A stretch of DNA of 64,000 nucleotides from Pseudomonas sp. S35 (GCF_009866765.1 NZ_CP019431.1:6096001-6160000), one strand, 5' to 3'; positions 8,581 to 19,310 are shown, counted from the stretch's first letter. The notes: generated from the sequence alone by a model not told the origin. A program made the numbers and translations.

Positions 8581-9755
8581 GCATTATCCGATTCGACAAG
8601 GTCGACGTGATCTTCTCCAAAGACCCACGCGAAGCGCTCAAGCTGCTGGACCAGGGCATGAGCCGTAACGAGATCCTGAAAAAGACCGGGCAGATTGTCG
8701 GCGTTGAAAACGCCAGCCTGGACATCGAGAAAGGCGAAATCTGCGTGCTGATGGGCCTGTCGGGCTCCGGCAAGTCGAGCCTGCTGCGCTGCATCAACGG
8801 CCTCAACACCGTCAGCCGTGGCCAACTGTTCGTGGAGCATGAAGGTCGTCAGATCGACATCGCCTCCTGCACCCCCGCCGAGCTGAAAATGATGCGCACC
8901 AAGCGCATCGCGATGGTGTTCCAGAAATTCGCCCTGATGCCTTGGTTGACGGTGCGCGAGAACATCAGCTTTGGCCTGGAAATGCAGGGCCGCCCCGAGA
9001 AAGAACGGCGCAAGCTGGTGGATGAGAAACTGGAGCTGGTGGGCCTGACCCAGTGGCGCAACAAGAAGCCCGACGAGCTGTCCGGCGGCATGCAGCAGCG
9101 CGTCGGCCTGGCCCGCGCGTTGGCGATGGATGCCGACATCCTGCTGATGGACGAACCCTTCTCCGCCCTCGACCCGTTGATTCGCCAAGGCTTGCAAGAC
9201 GAGTTGCTGGAGCTGCAACGCAAGCTGAGCAAAACCATCGTGTTCGTGAGCCACGACCTCGACGAGGCGCTCAAGCTGGGCAGCCGTATCGCGATCATGA
9301 AAGACGGCAAGATCATCCAGTACAGCGTGCCGGAAGAAATCGTGCTGAACCCGGCGGACGACTATGTACGCACCTTCGTCGCCCATACCAACCCGCTGAA
9401 CGTGCTGTGCGGCCGCAGCCTGATGCGCACCCTGGACAACTGCAAACGTGTGAACGGTTCAGTGTGCCTGGACCCGGGCGGCGACTCGTGGCTGGACCTG
9501 GCCGAAGGCAACACCATACAAGGCGCGCGCCAGAATGGCGTGGTGATGAACCTGCAGAACTGGGCGCCGGGGCAAGCCGTGGAAGGCCTGGACCGCGTGC
9601 CGACGCTGGTGGACTCGAATATCGGCATGCGTGATGCGCTGCAGATTCGTTACCAGACGGGCAACAAGCTGGTGTTGCATGACAACAACAAGGTGGTGGG
9701 GATACTCGGCGACAGTGAGCTCTACCATGCCCTGCTAGGCAAAAACCTGGGCTAA
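8577..9755 (+). CDS. cbcV: Quaternary-amine ABC transporter ATP-binding protein
   Basis: The 392-residue ATPase energises choline, betaine and carnitine uptake. It has Walker A GLSGSGKSS, signature LSGGMQQRVGLARAL, Walker B ILLMDEPFSALD and the switch region VSHDLDEA. A C-terminal extension of roughly 120 residues follows, as in ProV/OpuAA-type ATPases that use tandem CBS-like segments for regulation. It overlaps cbcW by 4 nt, so subunit synthesis is coupled. It works as a dimer on the cytoplasmic face of the permease. Confidence 0.94.
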   Translation: MSIIRFDKVDVIFSKDPREALKLLDQGMSRNEILKKTGQIVGVENASLDIEKGEICVLMGLSGSGKSSLLRCINGLNTVSRGQLFVEHEGRQIDIASCTPAELKMMRTKRIAMVFQKFALMPWLTVRENISFGLEMQGRPEKERRKLVDEKLELVGLTQWRNKKPDELSGGMQQRVGLARALAMDADILLMDEPFSALDPLIRQGLQDELLELQRKLSKTIVFVSHDLDEALKLGSRIAIMKDGKIIQYSVPEEIVLNPADDYVRTFVAHTNPLNVLCGRSLMRTLDNCKRVNGSVCLDPGGDSWLDLAEGNTIQGARQNGVVMNLQNWAPGQAVEGLDRVPTLVDSNIGMRDALQIRYQTGNKLVLHDNNKVVGILGDSELYHALLGKNLG

Positions 9756-9850
9756 AAATGTGAGAGGGGGCTTGCCCCCGATAGCGGTGGATCAGTTACA
9801 GATGCTGAGACTGATACACCGCCATCGGGAGCAAGCCCCCTCCCACATTT
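9756..9850. repeat. REPIN (paired inverted palindromes) after cbcV
   Basis: Two REP units in inverted orientation (AATGTGAGAGGGGGCTTGCC and GGGAGCAAGCCCCCTCCCACATT) face each other across about 40 nt and could fold into one long hairpin. They lie between the convergent ends of cbcV and betT. Confidence 0.85.
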
Positions 9851-9872
9851 AAAGTATTGCCAAGCTCAACTA

Positions 9873-11864
9873 TCAGCTATAGACACGGCCAAGGAGCTGC
9901 CGATGGCTTTCAAACTGATCGAGCACGTCCCGGGTAATCTGCTCCTGGGCGAAGCCCATCAGGTCGTACTCTTGAGGCCCGTTGTGCAGGTACACCTCGG
10001 CACGGTAGTAGCGGGTGCGCTCTTCTTCAGGCAGGTCATTGGGCGCCGCCGAGTAAGCATCCAGGCTCACTTCGTAGACAAACGGGTTGCCCTCTTCCAT
10101 CTCGATACGCACACCAATGCAGCGCTTGGATTTACCCAGCAGCGTCTGCACTTCCATCCCCTGGTCACGCAGGGCGACGGCCGCTTCTTCCAGCGCCGGC
10201 GTTACGTGCTTGTCCATGAAACGTTGCACCGTGCCTTGGCTCGGTTGCAGGTCCAGCGCGGTCAACCGCTCGCTGAAACCACGACGCCCACGTTCAGCCA
10301 ATTGCGCCTGCTCCTGTTCGATCGCCGCGTCTTGGCGCATGGCCTTGTGCAGACCGAACATAAAGAAGATCAGCACCACCGAGAACGGCAGCCCCGCCAA
10401 CACCACCATGGTTTGCATGGCTTCGAAGTTGCCGGCAAACAGCAGGCCGATGGTCACCAGGGTGATCACCGCCGACCAGAAGATGCGCAGCCAGTGCGGC
10501 GCATCTTCGTCCACGTTGCCGCCTTTGCACGACAGGTTGGCCATCATCACCGCGCCGGAATCTGCCGGGGTCAGGAACAGCACGAAGCCCACAAAGATCG
10601 ACACACCGATGACGATTTTCGACGCGGGGTAATGCTCCAGCAGTTGGTAGATCGCCATGGAAGGTTGTTCCAGGGCCGTCTTGCCCAACTCCACCGCGCC
10701 CTGATTGAGCACCAGGTCCAACGCCGAGTTACCGAAGATCGACAGCCACGCCAGGGTAAAGCCCAGCGGGATCAGCAGCACGCCGGCCACCAGTTCACGC
10801 ACTGTACGGCCACGGGAAATACGCGCGATGAACATGCCTACGAATGGTGCCCAGGAAATCCACCAGGCCCAGTAGAACAGGGTCCACAGGCCCATCCAGC
10901 GCTCGGTCTTCTCAGCGTCGCCTTCGTACACATACAGGTCGAAGGTCTTGAGCACGATGCCGTTGAGGTAGTCACCGGTGTTCTGCACCAGGCCGTTGAG
11001 CAGGTGCAGGGTCGGGCCGAACAGCAGCACAAAGATCAGCAAGCCGCTGAACAGCACAATGTTGAGGTTGGACAGGCGACGAATGCCGTTCTCCACACCC
11101 GACACAGCCGCGATGGTCGCCACGGTGCTCATCACGATGATCACGATCAGCAGGTTGGTGTTGCTGTGTTCCATGCCGAACAGGTTTTCCAACCCGGACG
11201 ACACCTGCAACGAACCGATCCCCAGGTTGGTCACCAGACCCAGCAAGGTCACGAACATGCCGAAACCGTCCACCGCGTGGCCGGCCGCGCCTTTGACCCA
11301 ACGCTCGCCCATCAGCGGGTACAGCGCCGAACGCAACGCCAGCGGCTGGTTATGGCGGTACGCAAAGTAGGCCACGGCCAGGCCGACCAAGGCGTAGATC
11401 GCCCAGCCATGCAGGCCCCAGTGCAGGAAGGTCAGTTGCAACGCCTGGCGTGCCGCGCCATTGCTGGCCGGCGCGCCTTCGGGCGGGTTGAAGTAGTGAT
11501 CCAATGGCTCCGAGGCGCCGAAGTACAGCAACGAGATACCAATGCCCGACGAGAACAGCATGCCGGCCCAGGCGCCGTAGCTGAAGTCCGGGGTGTCGTC
11601 CTTGCTGCCCAGTTTCAGTTTGCCGTAGGACGAAAATGCCAGGCCGACCACAAATACCAGGTAGGCGGCGATGACCACCATGTAGTACCAGCCGAAGCTT
11701 TTAGACAGCCACGCCTGGGCAATGCCGAGCATGCGCCCGGCCTCCTGCGGGGCGATGATCAGGATGGCAGTCAACAACAGAATCAGCGCGGTGGAGGTGT
11801 AGAACACCCAACCGTTGACCCGTACCTTTTCCGGCGGGGTCTTTATAAGAGAGGCAGAACTCAT
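9873..11864 (-). CDS. betT: High-affinity choline transporter, BCCT family
   Basis: This 663-residue secondary transporter has twelve predicted membrane helices followed by a long cytoplasmic C-terminal domain of about 150 residues, typical of BetT proteins whose activity responds to osmolality. The BCCT signature with tryptophans is visible (YWAWWISWAPFVGMFIARIS). It imports choline with a cation. I chose the ATG at 11864 (MSSASLIKTPPEK) because the earlier frame start at 11924 adds an uncharacteristic 20 residues. It is divergent from betIBA, with a shared palindrome at 12098-12117 that probably lets BetI control both sides. Confidence 0.92.
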   Translation of the reverse strand: MSSASLIKTPPEKVRVNGWVFYTSTALILLLTAILIIAPQEAGRMLGIAQAWLSKSFGWYYMVVIAAYLVFVVGLAFSSYGKLKLGSKDDTPDFSYGAWAGMLFSSGIGISLLYFGASEPLDHYFNPPEGAPASNGAARQALQLTFLHWGLHGWAIYALVGLAVAYFAYRHNQPLALRSALYPLMGERWVKGAAGHAVDGFGMFVTLLGLVTNLGIGSLQVSSGLENLFGMEHSNTNLLIVIIVMSTVATIAAVSGVENGIRRLSNLNIVLFSGLLIFVLLFGPTLHLLNGLVQNTGDYLNGIVLKTFDLYVYEGDAEKTERWMGLWTLFYWAWWISWAPFVGMFIARISRGRTVRELVAGVLLIPLGFTLAWLSIFGNSALDLVLNQGAVELGKTALEQPSMAIYQLLEHYPASKIVIGVSIFVGFVLFLTPADSGAVMMANLSCKGGNVDEDAPHWLRIFWSAVITLVTIGLLFAGNFEAMQTMVVLAGLPFSVVLIFFMFGLHKAMRQDAAIEQEQAQLAERGRRGFSERLTALDLQPSQGTVQRFMDKHVTPALEEAAVALRDQGMEVQTLLGKSKRCIGVRIEMEEGNPFVYEVSLDAYSAAPNDLPEEERTRYYRAEVYLHNGPQEYDLMGFAQEQITRDVLDQFESHRQLLGRVYS

Positions 11865-12187
11865 GGCGCAGATGCTCCGGGCAGTGCGAGAGAGAAACAC
11901 AAGGCAGCGGTTATCCCAGGCCATCGATTTTTCGGCAGTCGACGGACGGGTGTTATAAAGACACCCCGAAAATTCTTGAGCCCCTGCCGAACCAGCAGAC
12001 AGGGCGTTTCAAGGGTTTTTGCAGGTGCCGGATGTCACGGCTCTCAGGTAGGAAATATCTGTAGGCAGCGACCATTTGTCGCAGAGCTTATTCTTTGTTG
12101 ATTGAACGTTCAATCAAAACAAAATAGACTGGCCTCCAAGCCGACGGACGTTCATCGCCCATCGGCAGGCCTAAGGAGAGGTGCTAC
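11865..12187. other. Divergent betT/betI control region
   Basis: The 323-nt region contains no gene. Its main feature is the perfect palindrome at 12098-12117, and the betI ribosome site AAGGAGAGG lies at 12172-12180. Promoters for both directions must be here. Confidence 0.6.
12098..12117. promoter_or_regulatory. Perfect 20-bp palindrome, probable BetI operator
   Basis: TTGATTGAAC followed by its exact reverse complement GTTCAATCAA. The GAACGTTC centre with flanking ATT/AAT fits TetR-family operators, and it sits 71 nt before betI in the betT-betI divergent region. Autoregulation by BetI, relieved by choline, is the expected role. Confidence 0.8.
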
Positions 12188-12781
12188 ATGCCCAAGGTCG
12201 GTATGCAACCCATACGCCGCCAGCAATTGATCGAAGCCACTTTGACGGCCATCGATCAGGTCGGAATGGGCGATGCCAGCATTGCGCTGATCGCCCGTTT
12301 GGCCGGCGTTTCGAACGGCATCATCAGTCACTACTTCAAGGACAAGAACGGCCTTATTGCAGCGACGATGCGCTACTTGATGAACGCGCTGATTGAGAAC
12401 GTCCACGAACGCAGGCTTGCGCTCACGGACGACAGCCCACGGGCACACCTTCAAGTGATCATCGAGGGCAACTTCGATGCCAGCCAGGTCAACGGCCCGG
12501 CAATGAAAACCTGGTTGGCCTTCTGGGCCACCAGCATGCACCACCCGTCATTGCACAGGTTGCAGCGGATCAACGATCAACGTCTGTATTCCAACCTGTG
12601 CTGCCAGTTCCGCCGAACGCTGCCGCTGCCGCACGCACGCAAGGCAGCCCGAGGCCTGGCGGCCCTGATCGACGGTTTGTGGTTGCGCGGCGCCCTGTCG
12701 GGAGACGCTTTCGACACAGCGCAAGCGCAACGGATCGCTTACGAATACATGGATTTCCAATTGGCCAAGCAGGTGAGTTAG
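12188..12781 (+). CDS. betI: TetR-family choline-responsive repressor
   Basis: This 197-residue repressor has an N-terminal helix-turn-helix ([26 protein letters not shown], residues about 30-55) and an all-helical ligand domain that binds choline. It represses betIBA and usually betT. The strong ribosome site AAGGAGAGG lies 8 nt before the ATG. It is the first gene of betI-betB-betA; the 110-nt gap to betB is free of obvious terminators. The nearby palindrome at 12098-12117 is the likely operator. Confidence 0.95.
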   Translation: MPKVGMQPIRRQQLIEATLTAIDQVGMGDASIALIARLAGVSNGIISHYFKDKNGLIAATMRYLMNALIENVHERRLALTDDSPRAHLQVIIEGNFDASQVNGPAMKTWLAFWATSMHHPSLHRLQRINDQRLYSNLCCQFRRTLPLPHARKAARGLAALIDGLWLRGALSGDAFDTAQAQRIAYEYMDFQLAKQVS

Positions 12782-12891
12782 AGCACACATAACCGCTCAA
12801 CCCCTGAACTGCTGTCGCTCAGTGTTGCCACACCCTTATGGCCCACTTGGCGGCGGTTAACGCCAACCACTTATGCACTTGCGAGGACTTT

Positions 12892-14364
12892 ATGGCCCGT
12901 TTCGACCTGCAAAAACTCTACATTGACGGCGGCTACAGCGACGCTGGCAGCGATGCCACCTTCGAAGCCATCAACCCGGCTAACGGTGAAGTTCTCGCCC
13001 AAGTGCAACGCGCTACCTTTGATGACGTTGAACGCGCCGTGGTCAGCGCCGAGAAAGGCCAGAAAATCTGGGCCGCCATGACCGCCATGGAGCGTTCGCG
13101 CATCCTGCGCCGTGCCGTCGACATCCTGCGCGAGCGCAACGATGAACTGGCCGCCCTGGAAACCCTGGACACCGGTAAAGCGTTCTCCGAAACCAAGTAC
13201 GTCGACATCGTCACCGGTGCCGACGTGCTGGAATACTACGCAGGCCTGGTGCCCGCCATCGAAGGCGAGCAGATCCCGCTGCGCGACACCGCCTTCGTCT
13301 ACACCCGCCGCGAGCCACTGGGCGTAGTAGCCGGTATCGGCGCGTGGAACTACCCGATCCAGATCGCCCTGTGGAAATCCGCACCGGCCCTGGCCGCTGG
13401 CAACGCGATGATCTTCAAGCCAAGCGAAGTCACTTCGCTGACCACCTTGAAACTGGCCGAGATCTACACCGAAGCTGGTGTTCCGGACGGTGTGTTCAAC
13501 GTCCTGACCGGCAGCGGCCGTGAAGTCGGCACCTGGCTGACCGAGCACCCGCGCATCGAGAAAATCTCGTTCACCGGCGGCACCGACACCGGCAAGAAAG
13601 TCATGGCCAGCGCCTCGAGCTCCTCGCTCAAAGACGTGACCATGGAACTGGGCGGCAAGTCCCCGCTGATCATTTTCGACGACGCCGACCTCGATCGCGC
13701 CGCCGACACCGCGATGATGGCCAACTTCTACAGCTCCGGCCAGGTCTGCACCAACGGCACCCGCGTGTTCGTGCCCAAGCACCTGCAAGCCGCGTTCGAA
13801 GCCAAGATCGTTGAGCGTGTGGCGCGCATTCGCATCGGCAACCCGGAAGACGAAAACACCAACTTCGGCCCGCTGGTCAGCTTCGCCCACATGGAAAGCG
13901 TGTTGGGCTACATCGCCAAAGGCAAGGAGCAAGGCGCACGCCTGCTGTGCGGCGGTGACCGCCTGACCGACGGCGACTTCGCCAAAGGCGCATTCGTGGC
14001 ACCGACCGTGTTCACCGACTGCACCGACGACATGGTGATCGTGCGTGAAGAAATCTTCGGCCCGGTGATGAGCATCCTCACCTACGAAACCGAAGAAGAA
14101 GTGATCCGCCGCGCCAACGACACCGACTTCGGCCTGGCAGCGGGCCTGGTGACCAAAGACCTGAACCGCGCCCACCGTGTGATTCATCAGTTGGAAGCGG
14201 GTATCTGCTGGATCAACGCCTGGGGCGAGTCCGACGCGAAGATGCCGGTCGGTGGCTACAAGCAATCGGGTGTGGGTCGTGAGAACGGGATCAGCTCGCT
14301 CAATAACTTCACGCGCATCAAATCGGTACAGGTTGAGCTGGGCGATTACGCCTCGGTGTTCTAA
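12892..14364 (+). CDS. betB: Betaine aldehyde dehydrogenase
   Basis: The 490-residue NAD(P)-dependent aldehyde dehydrogenase oxidises betaine aldehyde to glycine betaine. The general-base motif MELGGKSP and the catalytic cysteine in [11 protein letters not shown] are present, with the coenzyme motif FTGGTDTG. The start at 12892 ([14 protein letters not shown]) matches the usual BetB N-terminus and has GAGGA upstream; an earlier in-frame ATG at 12838 is unlikely. It is a cytoplasmic enzyme, between betI and betA. A REPIN separates it from betA, which may allow different amounts of the two transcripts. Confidence 0.96.
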   Translation: MARFDLQKLYIDGGYSDAGSDATFEAINPANGEVLAQVQRATFDDVERAVVSAEKGQKIWAAMTAMERSRILRRAVDILRERNDELAALETLDTGKAFSETKYVDIVTGADVLEYYAGLVPAIEGEQIPLRDTAFVYTRREPLGVVAGIGAWNYPIQIALWKSAPALAAGNAMIFKPSEVTSLTTLKLAEIYTEAGVPDGVFNVLTGSGREVGTWLTEHPRIEKISFTGGTDTGKKVMASASSSSLKDVTMELGGKSPLIIFDDADLDRAADTAMMANFYSSGQVCTNGTRVFVPKHLQAAFEAKIVERVARIRIGNPEDENTNFGPLVSFAHMESVLGYIAKGKEQGARLLCGGDRLTDGDFAKGAFVAPTVFTDCTDDMVIVREEIFGPVMSILTYETEEEVIRRANDTDFGLAAGLVTKDLNRAHRVIHQLEAGICWINAWGESDAKMPVGGYKQSGVGRENGISSLNNFTRIKSVQVELGDYASVF

Positions 14365-14390
14365 GAACCCGAGCCTTGTATTGCCTTTGA

Positions 14391-14493
14391 GGCCTCATCG
14401 GGGGGGGCAAGCCCCCTCCCACACTGACTGTGTTCACAAGTTCAGATGTGTGAACACCTTCAAATGTGGGAGGGGGCTTGCTCCCGATGAGGC
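14391..14493. repeat. REPIN between betB and betA
   Basis: Inverted REP units (GGCCTCATCGGGGGG..AAGCCCCCTCCCACA and TGTGGGAGGGGGCTTGCTCC..GATGAGGCC) flank a 30-nt spacer that itself holds GTGTTCACA/TGTGTGAACAC repeats. It lies inside the betIBA operon. Confidence 0.85.
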
Positions 14494-14526
14494 CCGACCT
14501 GACCACACTTCAAAGAGGGTGCATTT

Positions 14527-16221
14527 ATGTCCCAAGAATACGACTACATCATTGTGGGTGCCGGCTCTGCCGGTAACACCCTGGCGACCCGTCTGACCGA
14601 AGACGAAGGCGTCACCGTCCTGCTGCTGGAAGCCGGCGGCCCGGACTACCGTCTCGATTTCCGTACCCAGATGCCCGCCGCCCTGGCATTCCCGCTGCAA
14701 GGCCGTCGCTACAACTGGGCCTACGAAACCGACCCAGAGCCACACATGGACGGCCGCCGGATGGAATGCGGTCGCGGCAAGGGCCTGGGTGGTTCCTCGC
14801 TGATCAACGGCATGTGCTACATCCGTGGCAACGCTATGGACTACGACAACTGGTCGAAACTGCCAGGCCTGGAAAACTGGACCTACCTCGACTGCCTGCC
14901 GTATTTCCGCAAGGCCGAAACCCGCGACATCGGCCCGAACGATTGGCACGGCGGCGATGGCCCGGTCAGCGTGACCACGCCTAAAGCGGGCAACAACCCA
15001 TTGTTCCACGCCATGGTCGAAGCCGGCGTGCAGGCCGGTTACCCGCGTACCGAAGACTTGAACGGCTACCAGCAGGAAGGTTTCGGCCCGATGGACCGTA
15101 CCGTCACGCCGAACGGCCGTCGCGCCAGCACCGCACGCGGTTACCTGGATACCGCCAAGAAACGTTCCACCCTGACCATCGTCACCCACGCCCTCACCGA
15201 CAAAGTGTTGTTCGAAGGCAAGCGTGCCGTTGGCGTGCGTTACCTGATCGGCGCGGCTGAAGAACGCGTTGAAGCCCGTGCGCGCAAGGAAGTGCTGGTG
15301 TGCAGCGGCGCAATCGCTTCGCCGCAACTGCTGCAACGCTCCGGCGTGGGCCCGGCCAAATTGCTGGAAAGCCTCGACATCCCGGTGGTCCACGACCTGC
15401 CCGGCGTCGGCGAAAACCTGCAGGACCACCTTGAGCTGTACCTGCAATATGCGTGCACCCAACCGGTGTCGCTGTACCCGTCGCTGCTCTGGTACAACCA
15501 GCCGGCCATCGGTGCCGAATGGCTGTTCAACGGCACCGGCATCGGCGCCAGCAACCAGTTCGAAGCGGGCGGTTTTATCCGTACCCGTGAAGAATTCGAG
15601 TGGCCGAACATCCAGTACCACTTCCTCCCTGTCGCGATTAACTACAACGGCAGCAACGGTGTGAAAGAGCACGGTTTCCAGGCGCACATGGGCTCCATGC
15701 GTTCGCCGAGCCGTGGCCGTATCCAGCTGAAGTCGAAGAACCCACGGGACTACCCGAGCATCCTCTTCAACTACATGGCCACCGAGCAGGACTGGCAGGA
15801 ATTTCGCGACGGCATCCGCCTGACCCGTGAAATCATGCAGCAGCCGGCATTGGATCAATACCGTGGCCGCGAAATCAGCCCAGGTATTGAAGTGCAAACC
15901 GATGAGCAGTTGGACACGTTCATCCGCGAGCACGCCGAGACCGCGTTCCACCCGTCCTGCTCGTGCAAGATGGGCACCGACGAGATGGCGGTAGTGGACG
16001 GCGAAGGCCGCGTGCATGGCATGCAAGGTCTGCGGGTGGTCGACGCCTCGATCATGCCGATCATCACCACCGGCAACTTGAACGCGCCGACGATCATGAT
16101 CGCCGAGAAAATCGCCGACAAGATCCGTGGCCGCCAGGCGCTGCCGCGCAGCACGGCTGACTACTATGTAGCAGGCGGTGCGCCGGTGCGGGGCAAGCCG
16201 ATGCGTGAGATTGTGCAGTAA
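14527..16221 (+). CDS. betA: Choline dehydrogenase
   Basis: This 564-residue membrane-associated flavoprotein of the GMC oxidoreductase family oxidises choline to betaine aldehyde and can carry it on to betaine. The FAD-binding [10 protein letters not shown] motif is at residues 8-17, the GMC signature [15 protein letters not shown] about residues 80-95, and the catalytic histidine region HPSCSCKMG near residue 475. Length is typical. It completes the bet operon and feeds electrons to the respiratory chain. The ribosome site AGAGGG precedes the ATG. Confidence 0.96.
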   Translation: MSQEYDYIIVGAGSAGNTLATRLTEDEGVTVLLLEAGGPDYRLDFRTQMPAALAFPLQGRRYNWAYETDPEPHMDGRRMECGRGKGLGGSSLINGMCYIRGNAMDYDNWSKLPGLENWTYLDCLPYFRKAETRDIGPNDWHGGDGPVSVTTPKAGNNPLFHAMVEAGVQAGYPRTEDLNGYQQEGFGPMDRTVTPNGRRASTARGYLDTAKKRSTLTIVTHALTDKVLFEGKRAVGVRYLIGAAEERVEARARKEVLVCSGAIASPQLLQRSGVGPAKLLESLDIPVVHDLPGVGENLQDHLELYLQYACTQPVSLYPSLLWYNQPAIGAEWLFNGTGIGASNQFEAGGFIRTREEFEWPNIQYHFLPVAINYNGSNGVKEHGFQAHMGSMRSPSRGRIQLKSKNPRDYPSILFNYMATEQDWQEFRDGIRLTREIMQQPALDQYRGREISPGIEVQTDEQLDTFIREHAETAFHPSCSCKMGTDEMAVVDGEGRVHGMQGLRVVDASIMPIITTGNLNAPTIMIAEKIADKIRGRQALPRSTADYYVAGGAPVRGKPMREIVQ

Positions 16222-16241
16222 CTCAAACACCGCGGTGTTCC

Positions 16242-16263
16242 CATCGGGGGCTTGCCCCCGATG
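16242..16263. repeat. Single REP hairpin after betA
   Basis: CATCGGGGG-CTTG-CCCCCGATG is a perfect stem 20 nt downstream of the betA stop. It may help terminate or protect the operon transcript. Confidence 0.8.
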
Positions 16264-16364
16264 AGGCCCGGACAAACAACGCACAACCACCTCCCTTGAT
16301 CAGCCCCCAGCCCAGGCCTACTCTGTCTGCCTGCCCGCGCTGAGCCGCCCACAAGGAAGGCCCC

Positions 16365-17807
16365 ATGTTCTACCACCACGCCACACTCAAAAAACACTTC
16401 GCGGCCCTGCGCACCACCGCTGAGTTCTTCTCCCTGCGCTACGTACGCGAATCCGGCCAGTACCTTTCGGTGCGCAAGAACGTCGCCGAACCGCCCCACC
16501 TGAGCCACGACGAAGGCGCCATGCTCACCGTGCGTCTCAACGGTGTCGAAGCCTACGCCGCGACCCACGACATTTCCCTTGCCGGCCTGCAGGCCGCCCT
16601 TGAGCGTGCCGAACAGCAAGCCCGGCAGATCAAGCCGCACGCCCTGCTCGACCTGCGCGACCAACACGTGTCCAGTGACGTGGCCGACTACTTGTCGCCC
16701 GACCTCAACCAGCCCTTCCCGTCCCTGAGCGACTGCTACCAACTGCTCGGCGACGAGTCCGCCGCCGTGCCCAAGGACGAGCGCCTGGTGAGCTGGGATG
16801 TGAGCCTGGGCCTGACCCACGTCGAGCAGATCTACCTCAACACGGCCGGCGCCGAGTTGCGCCAGGCTCAGCGCTTTGTGTTCCCCGGCGTCAACGTCAC
16901 CGCGTTTGATGGCAACGACAGCCAGACCCGCACCCTCGGCGGCAGCAACTTCGGCCAGCAAGGCGGCTTTGAAGTGATCAGCCGTTTCGGCCTGGTCGGT
17001 GCGGCGCCACGGGTGGCTGACGAAGCCCTGCAATTGCTGCTGGCGCCGAACACCCCCCAAGGCCCCCGCGACCTGCTGCTGATGCCAGACCAGATGATCC
17101 TGCAGATCCACGAGTCCATCGGCCACCCGCTGGAACTGGACCGCATCCTCGGCGACGAACGCAACTACGCCGGCACCAGCTTTGTGAAGGCCAGCGACTT
17201 TGGCCATCTGCAATACGGCTCCACGCTGCTCAACGTGACCTTCGATCCGGACATTCCCGAGCAACTCGCCAGCTACAGCCATGACGACGACGGCACCGCC
17301 GCCAGCAAGCAATTCCTCATCCGCGAAGGGCTGCTGCTCAAGCCGCTGGGCGGCGCGCTGTCGCAGTTTCGCGCCGGCATGAGCGGCGTGGCCAACAGCC
17401 GCGCCAGCAGTTGGAACCGCGCACCGATCGACCGCATGGCCAACCTGAACATCGAAGCCGGCGACAAGCGCTTCGCGCAGTTGGTGGGCGGCATCGAAAA
17501 CGGCATCCTGATGTCGACCAATCGGTCGTGGTCCATTGACGATGCGCGCAACAAATTCCAGTTCGGCTGCGAATGGGGCCAGTTGATCGAAAACGGCGAG
17601 CTCAAGGGCGTGGTGAAAAACCCCAACTACCGGGCTATTTCCGCGCAGTTCTGGCGCAAGCTCAGCGCCGTGGGCGACGCCAGCACCACCCAAGTGCTGG
17701 GCACGCCGAACTGCGGCAAGGGCGAACCCAACCAGGTGATTCGCGTGGGCCACGCCTCACCGGCGTGTGTGTTCAGCAACGTTGACGTATTTGGGGGAGA
17801 TGCCTGA
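16365..17807 (+). CDS. TldD-like zinc metalloprotease subunit
   Basis: The 480-residue protein belongs to the TldD/PmbA family. It carries the family's zinc motif HExxxH as His249-Glu250...His254 (IHESIGHPLELD) and a downstream cysteine at about residue 450 in TPNCGKGEP, matching the third zinc ligand of TldD. TldD works as a heterodimer with a TldE partner to cut small unfolded peptides, as in microcin B17 maturation and CcdA decay. The partner is encoded immediately downstream with a 1-nt overlap (TGATG). This pair appears additional to the housekeeping tldD and pmbA genes, which in pseudomonads lie elsewhere. Its substrate is unknown and no peptide precursor is visible next to it. Confidence 0.85.
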   Translation: MFYHHATLKKHFAALRTTAEFFSLRYVRESGQYLSVRKNVAEPPHLSHDEGAMLTVRLNGVEAYAATHDISLAGLQAALERAEQQARQIKPHALLDLRDQHVSSDVADYLSPDLNQPFPSLSDCYQLLGDESAAVPKDERLVSWDVSLGLTHVEQIYLNTAGAELRQAQRFVFPGVNVTAFDGNDSQTRTLGGSNFGQQGGFEVISRFGLVGAAPRVADEALQLLLAPNTPQGPRDLLLMPDQMILQIHESIGHPLELDRILGDERNYAGTSFVKASDFGHLQYGSTLLNVTFDPDIPEQLASYSHDDDGTAASKQFLIREGLLLKPLGGALSQFRAGMSGVANSRASSWNRAPIDRMANLNIEAGDKRFAQLVGGIENGILMSTNRSWSIDDARNKFQFGCEWGQLIENGELKGVVKNPNYRAISAQFWRKLSAVGDASTTQVLGTPNCGKGEPNQVIRVGHASPACVFSNVDVFGGDA

Positions 17808-19123
17808 TGAACAACTTCAAGGCATTGGTGGAGTGGCTCAAGCAGGCCATCACCGACAAGGAACAATTTCACCTGGGCTACGCAGCGGAGTCATCCGAGT
17901 TCGTGCGTTTTAACCACGCCAAGGTGCGTCAGGCCGGGCAGGTGCAACAGGCCAGCCTCAACCTCAAGTTGATCAACGACGGGCGCCATGCCGACCTGAG
18001 CATCACCCTGGCCGGTGAACCGGAACTGGACCGCCAGCGCCTCGCCGAGGGTTTGCAGCAACTGCGCGAGACCTTGCCGCTGCTACCGCAGGACCCGTAT
18101 CTGCTGCTGAACCACAACGCCTGGCACAGCCACAACGAACAGGCCCAGCCGCTGCCCGACCTGGCCCTCGTGCTGAAGGACATCAGCCAGGCTGCCGACG
18201 GCGTGGACTTGGTGGGCATCTACGCCGCCGGGCCGATCAGCCGTGGCTTTGCCAGTTCCGGCGGGGCATTCGGCTGGCACCAGGCCAATAGCTTCAACTT
18301 CGATTTCAGCCTGTTCCACGCCAACGGTGAAGCGGTAAAAGCCAGCTACGCCGGGCACACCTGGGACAGCGCCGAGTTCGACCGCCGTTTGCAACAGGCC
18401 CGCGATCAGCTTGAGTTCCTCGGCCGGCCGTTGCACCCACTGGCGCCCGGACAGTACCGCGCCTACCTGGCCCCGGCGGCGCTGGAAGAAATCATCAGCA
18501 TCATCACCTGGGGTGGTTTCTCCGCCCAGGCCATCGCCAGCAAAGGCAGCTCGCTGCAAAAACTCTACGCCGGTGAGCAACACCTCAGCCCGCTGGTGAC
18601 GGTGGACGAGCAGGTCAGCGGCTCCCTGAGCCAAGCGTTTTCCAGCGAGGGCTACCCGCGCGGCGATGTGACGCTGATCAACGCTGGCAAGGCCGACGGC
18701 CAATTGGTCAACTCGCGCAGCGCTGCCGAATATGGCCTGAGTGCCAACGGCGCGAGCAGCGACGAATCCCCCAGCGCCTTGCAGATGGCGGCGGGCAGCC
18801 TGGCCCAGGCTGACATCCTCAAACAGTTGGGTACCGGGCTGTACATCAGCAACCTGTGGTACCTGAACTACTCCGACCTACCGGCCGCACGCCTCACCGG
18901 CATGACGCGCTTCGCTACCTTCTGGGTGGAAGACGGCGAGATCAAGGCGCCGGTCAGCACCATGCGCTTTGATGACAGCGTCTACAGCTTGCTGGGTTCG
19001 CAGTTGCAAGCGCTGACTGCCGAGCGGGAATTGCTGCTGTCGGCCAGTACCTATGGCCAGCGCAATACTGCGTCCAACCTGCTCCCCGGCGCCTTGGTAA
19101 AACGCCTGACGCTGACCCTCTAA
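17807..19123 (+). CDS. TldE/PmbA-like partner subunit
   Basis: This 438-residue TldD/PmbA-family protein lacks the HExxxH zinc motif, as TldE subunits do. The C-terminal part ([18 protein letters not shown].. and [17 protein letters not shown]) matches the conserved family ending. It overlaps the TldD-like gene by one base, so the two are translationally coupled and almost certainly form a heterodimer in which this subunit shapes the substrate channel. The protein is predicted cytoplasmic. Nothing in the sequence shows the natural substrate. Confidence 0.83.
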   Translation: MNNFKALVEWLKQAITDKEQFHLGYAAESSEFVRFNHAKVRQAGQVQQASLNLKLINDGRHADLSITLAGEPELDRQRLAEGLQQLRETLPLLPQDPYLLLNHNAWHSHNEQAQPLPDLALVLKDISQAADGVDLVGIYAAGPISRGFASSGGAFGWHQANSFNFDFSLFHANGEAVKASYAGHTWDSAEFDRRLQQARDQLEFLGRPLHPLAPGQYRAYLAPAALEEIISIITWGGFSAQAIASKGSSLQKLYAGEQHLSPLVTVDEQVSGSLSQAFSSEGYPRGDVTLINAGKADGQLVNSRSAAEYGLSANGASSDESPSALQMAAGSLAQADILKQLGTGLYISNLWYLNYSDLPAARLTGMTRFATFWVEDGEIKAPVSTMRFDDSVYSLLGSQLQALTAERELLLSASTYGQRNTASNLLPGALVKRLTLTL

Positions 19124-19136
19124 ACACTGCAAACCC

Positions 19137-19164
19137 AATGTGGGAGGGGGCCCTCTCCCACATT
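19137..19164. repeat. REP-derived hairpin after the TldD/E pair
   Basis: AATGTGGGAGGGGG and CCCTCTCCCACATT are complementary over all 14 positions with one G-T pair and no spacer. It looks like a REPIN from which the middle has been deleted. Confidence 0.75.
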
Positions 19165-19310
19165 GCTTAGCGGTGATTTCAGAGACTTCGTTTCACCTAT
19201 TCCTACCGCCAAATCCCATCTCACACGCCTCCCCGTGCAGCCTGTTGTCGCCTGTAAAAAACCTCGTTATAACGGTTGGTGGCATACCGCCATCCACAGG
19301 AAGTTTTGCG

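Noticed and set aside
9903..12101. 732-codon plus-strand frame opposite betT
   Set aside because: It mirrors the betT coding sequence; composition is dominated by His, Gln, Arg and Gly as expected for a shadow frame.
14434..16290. 618-codon minus-strand frame opposite betA
   Set aside because: Shadow of betA extending into REP sequence; no recognisable domain.
19230..19300. A lux-box-like quorum-sensing site before the rhlA-like gene
   Set aside because: CCTGTAAAAAACC and nearby GTTATAAC gave no convincing dyad matching known las/rhl boxes.
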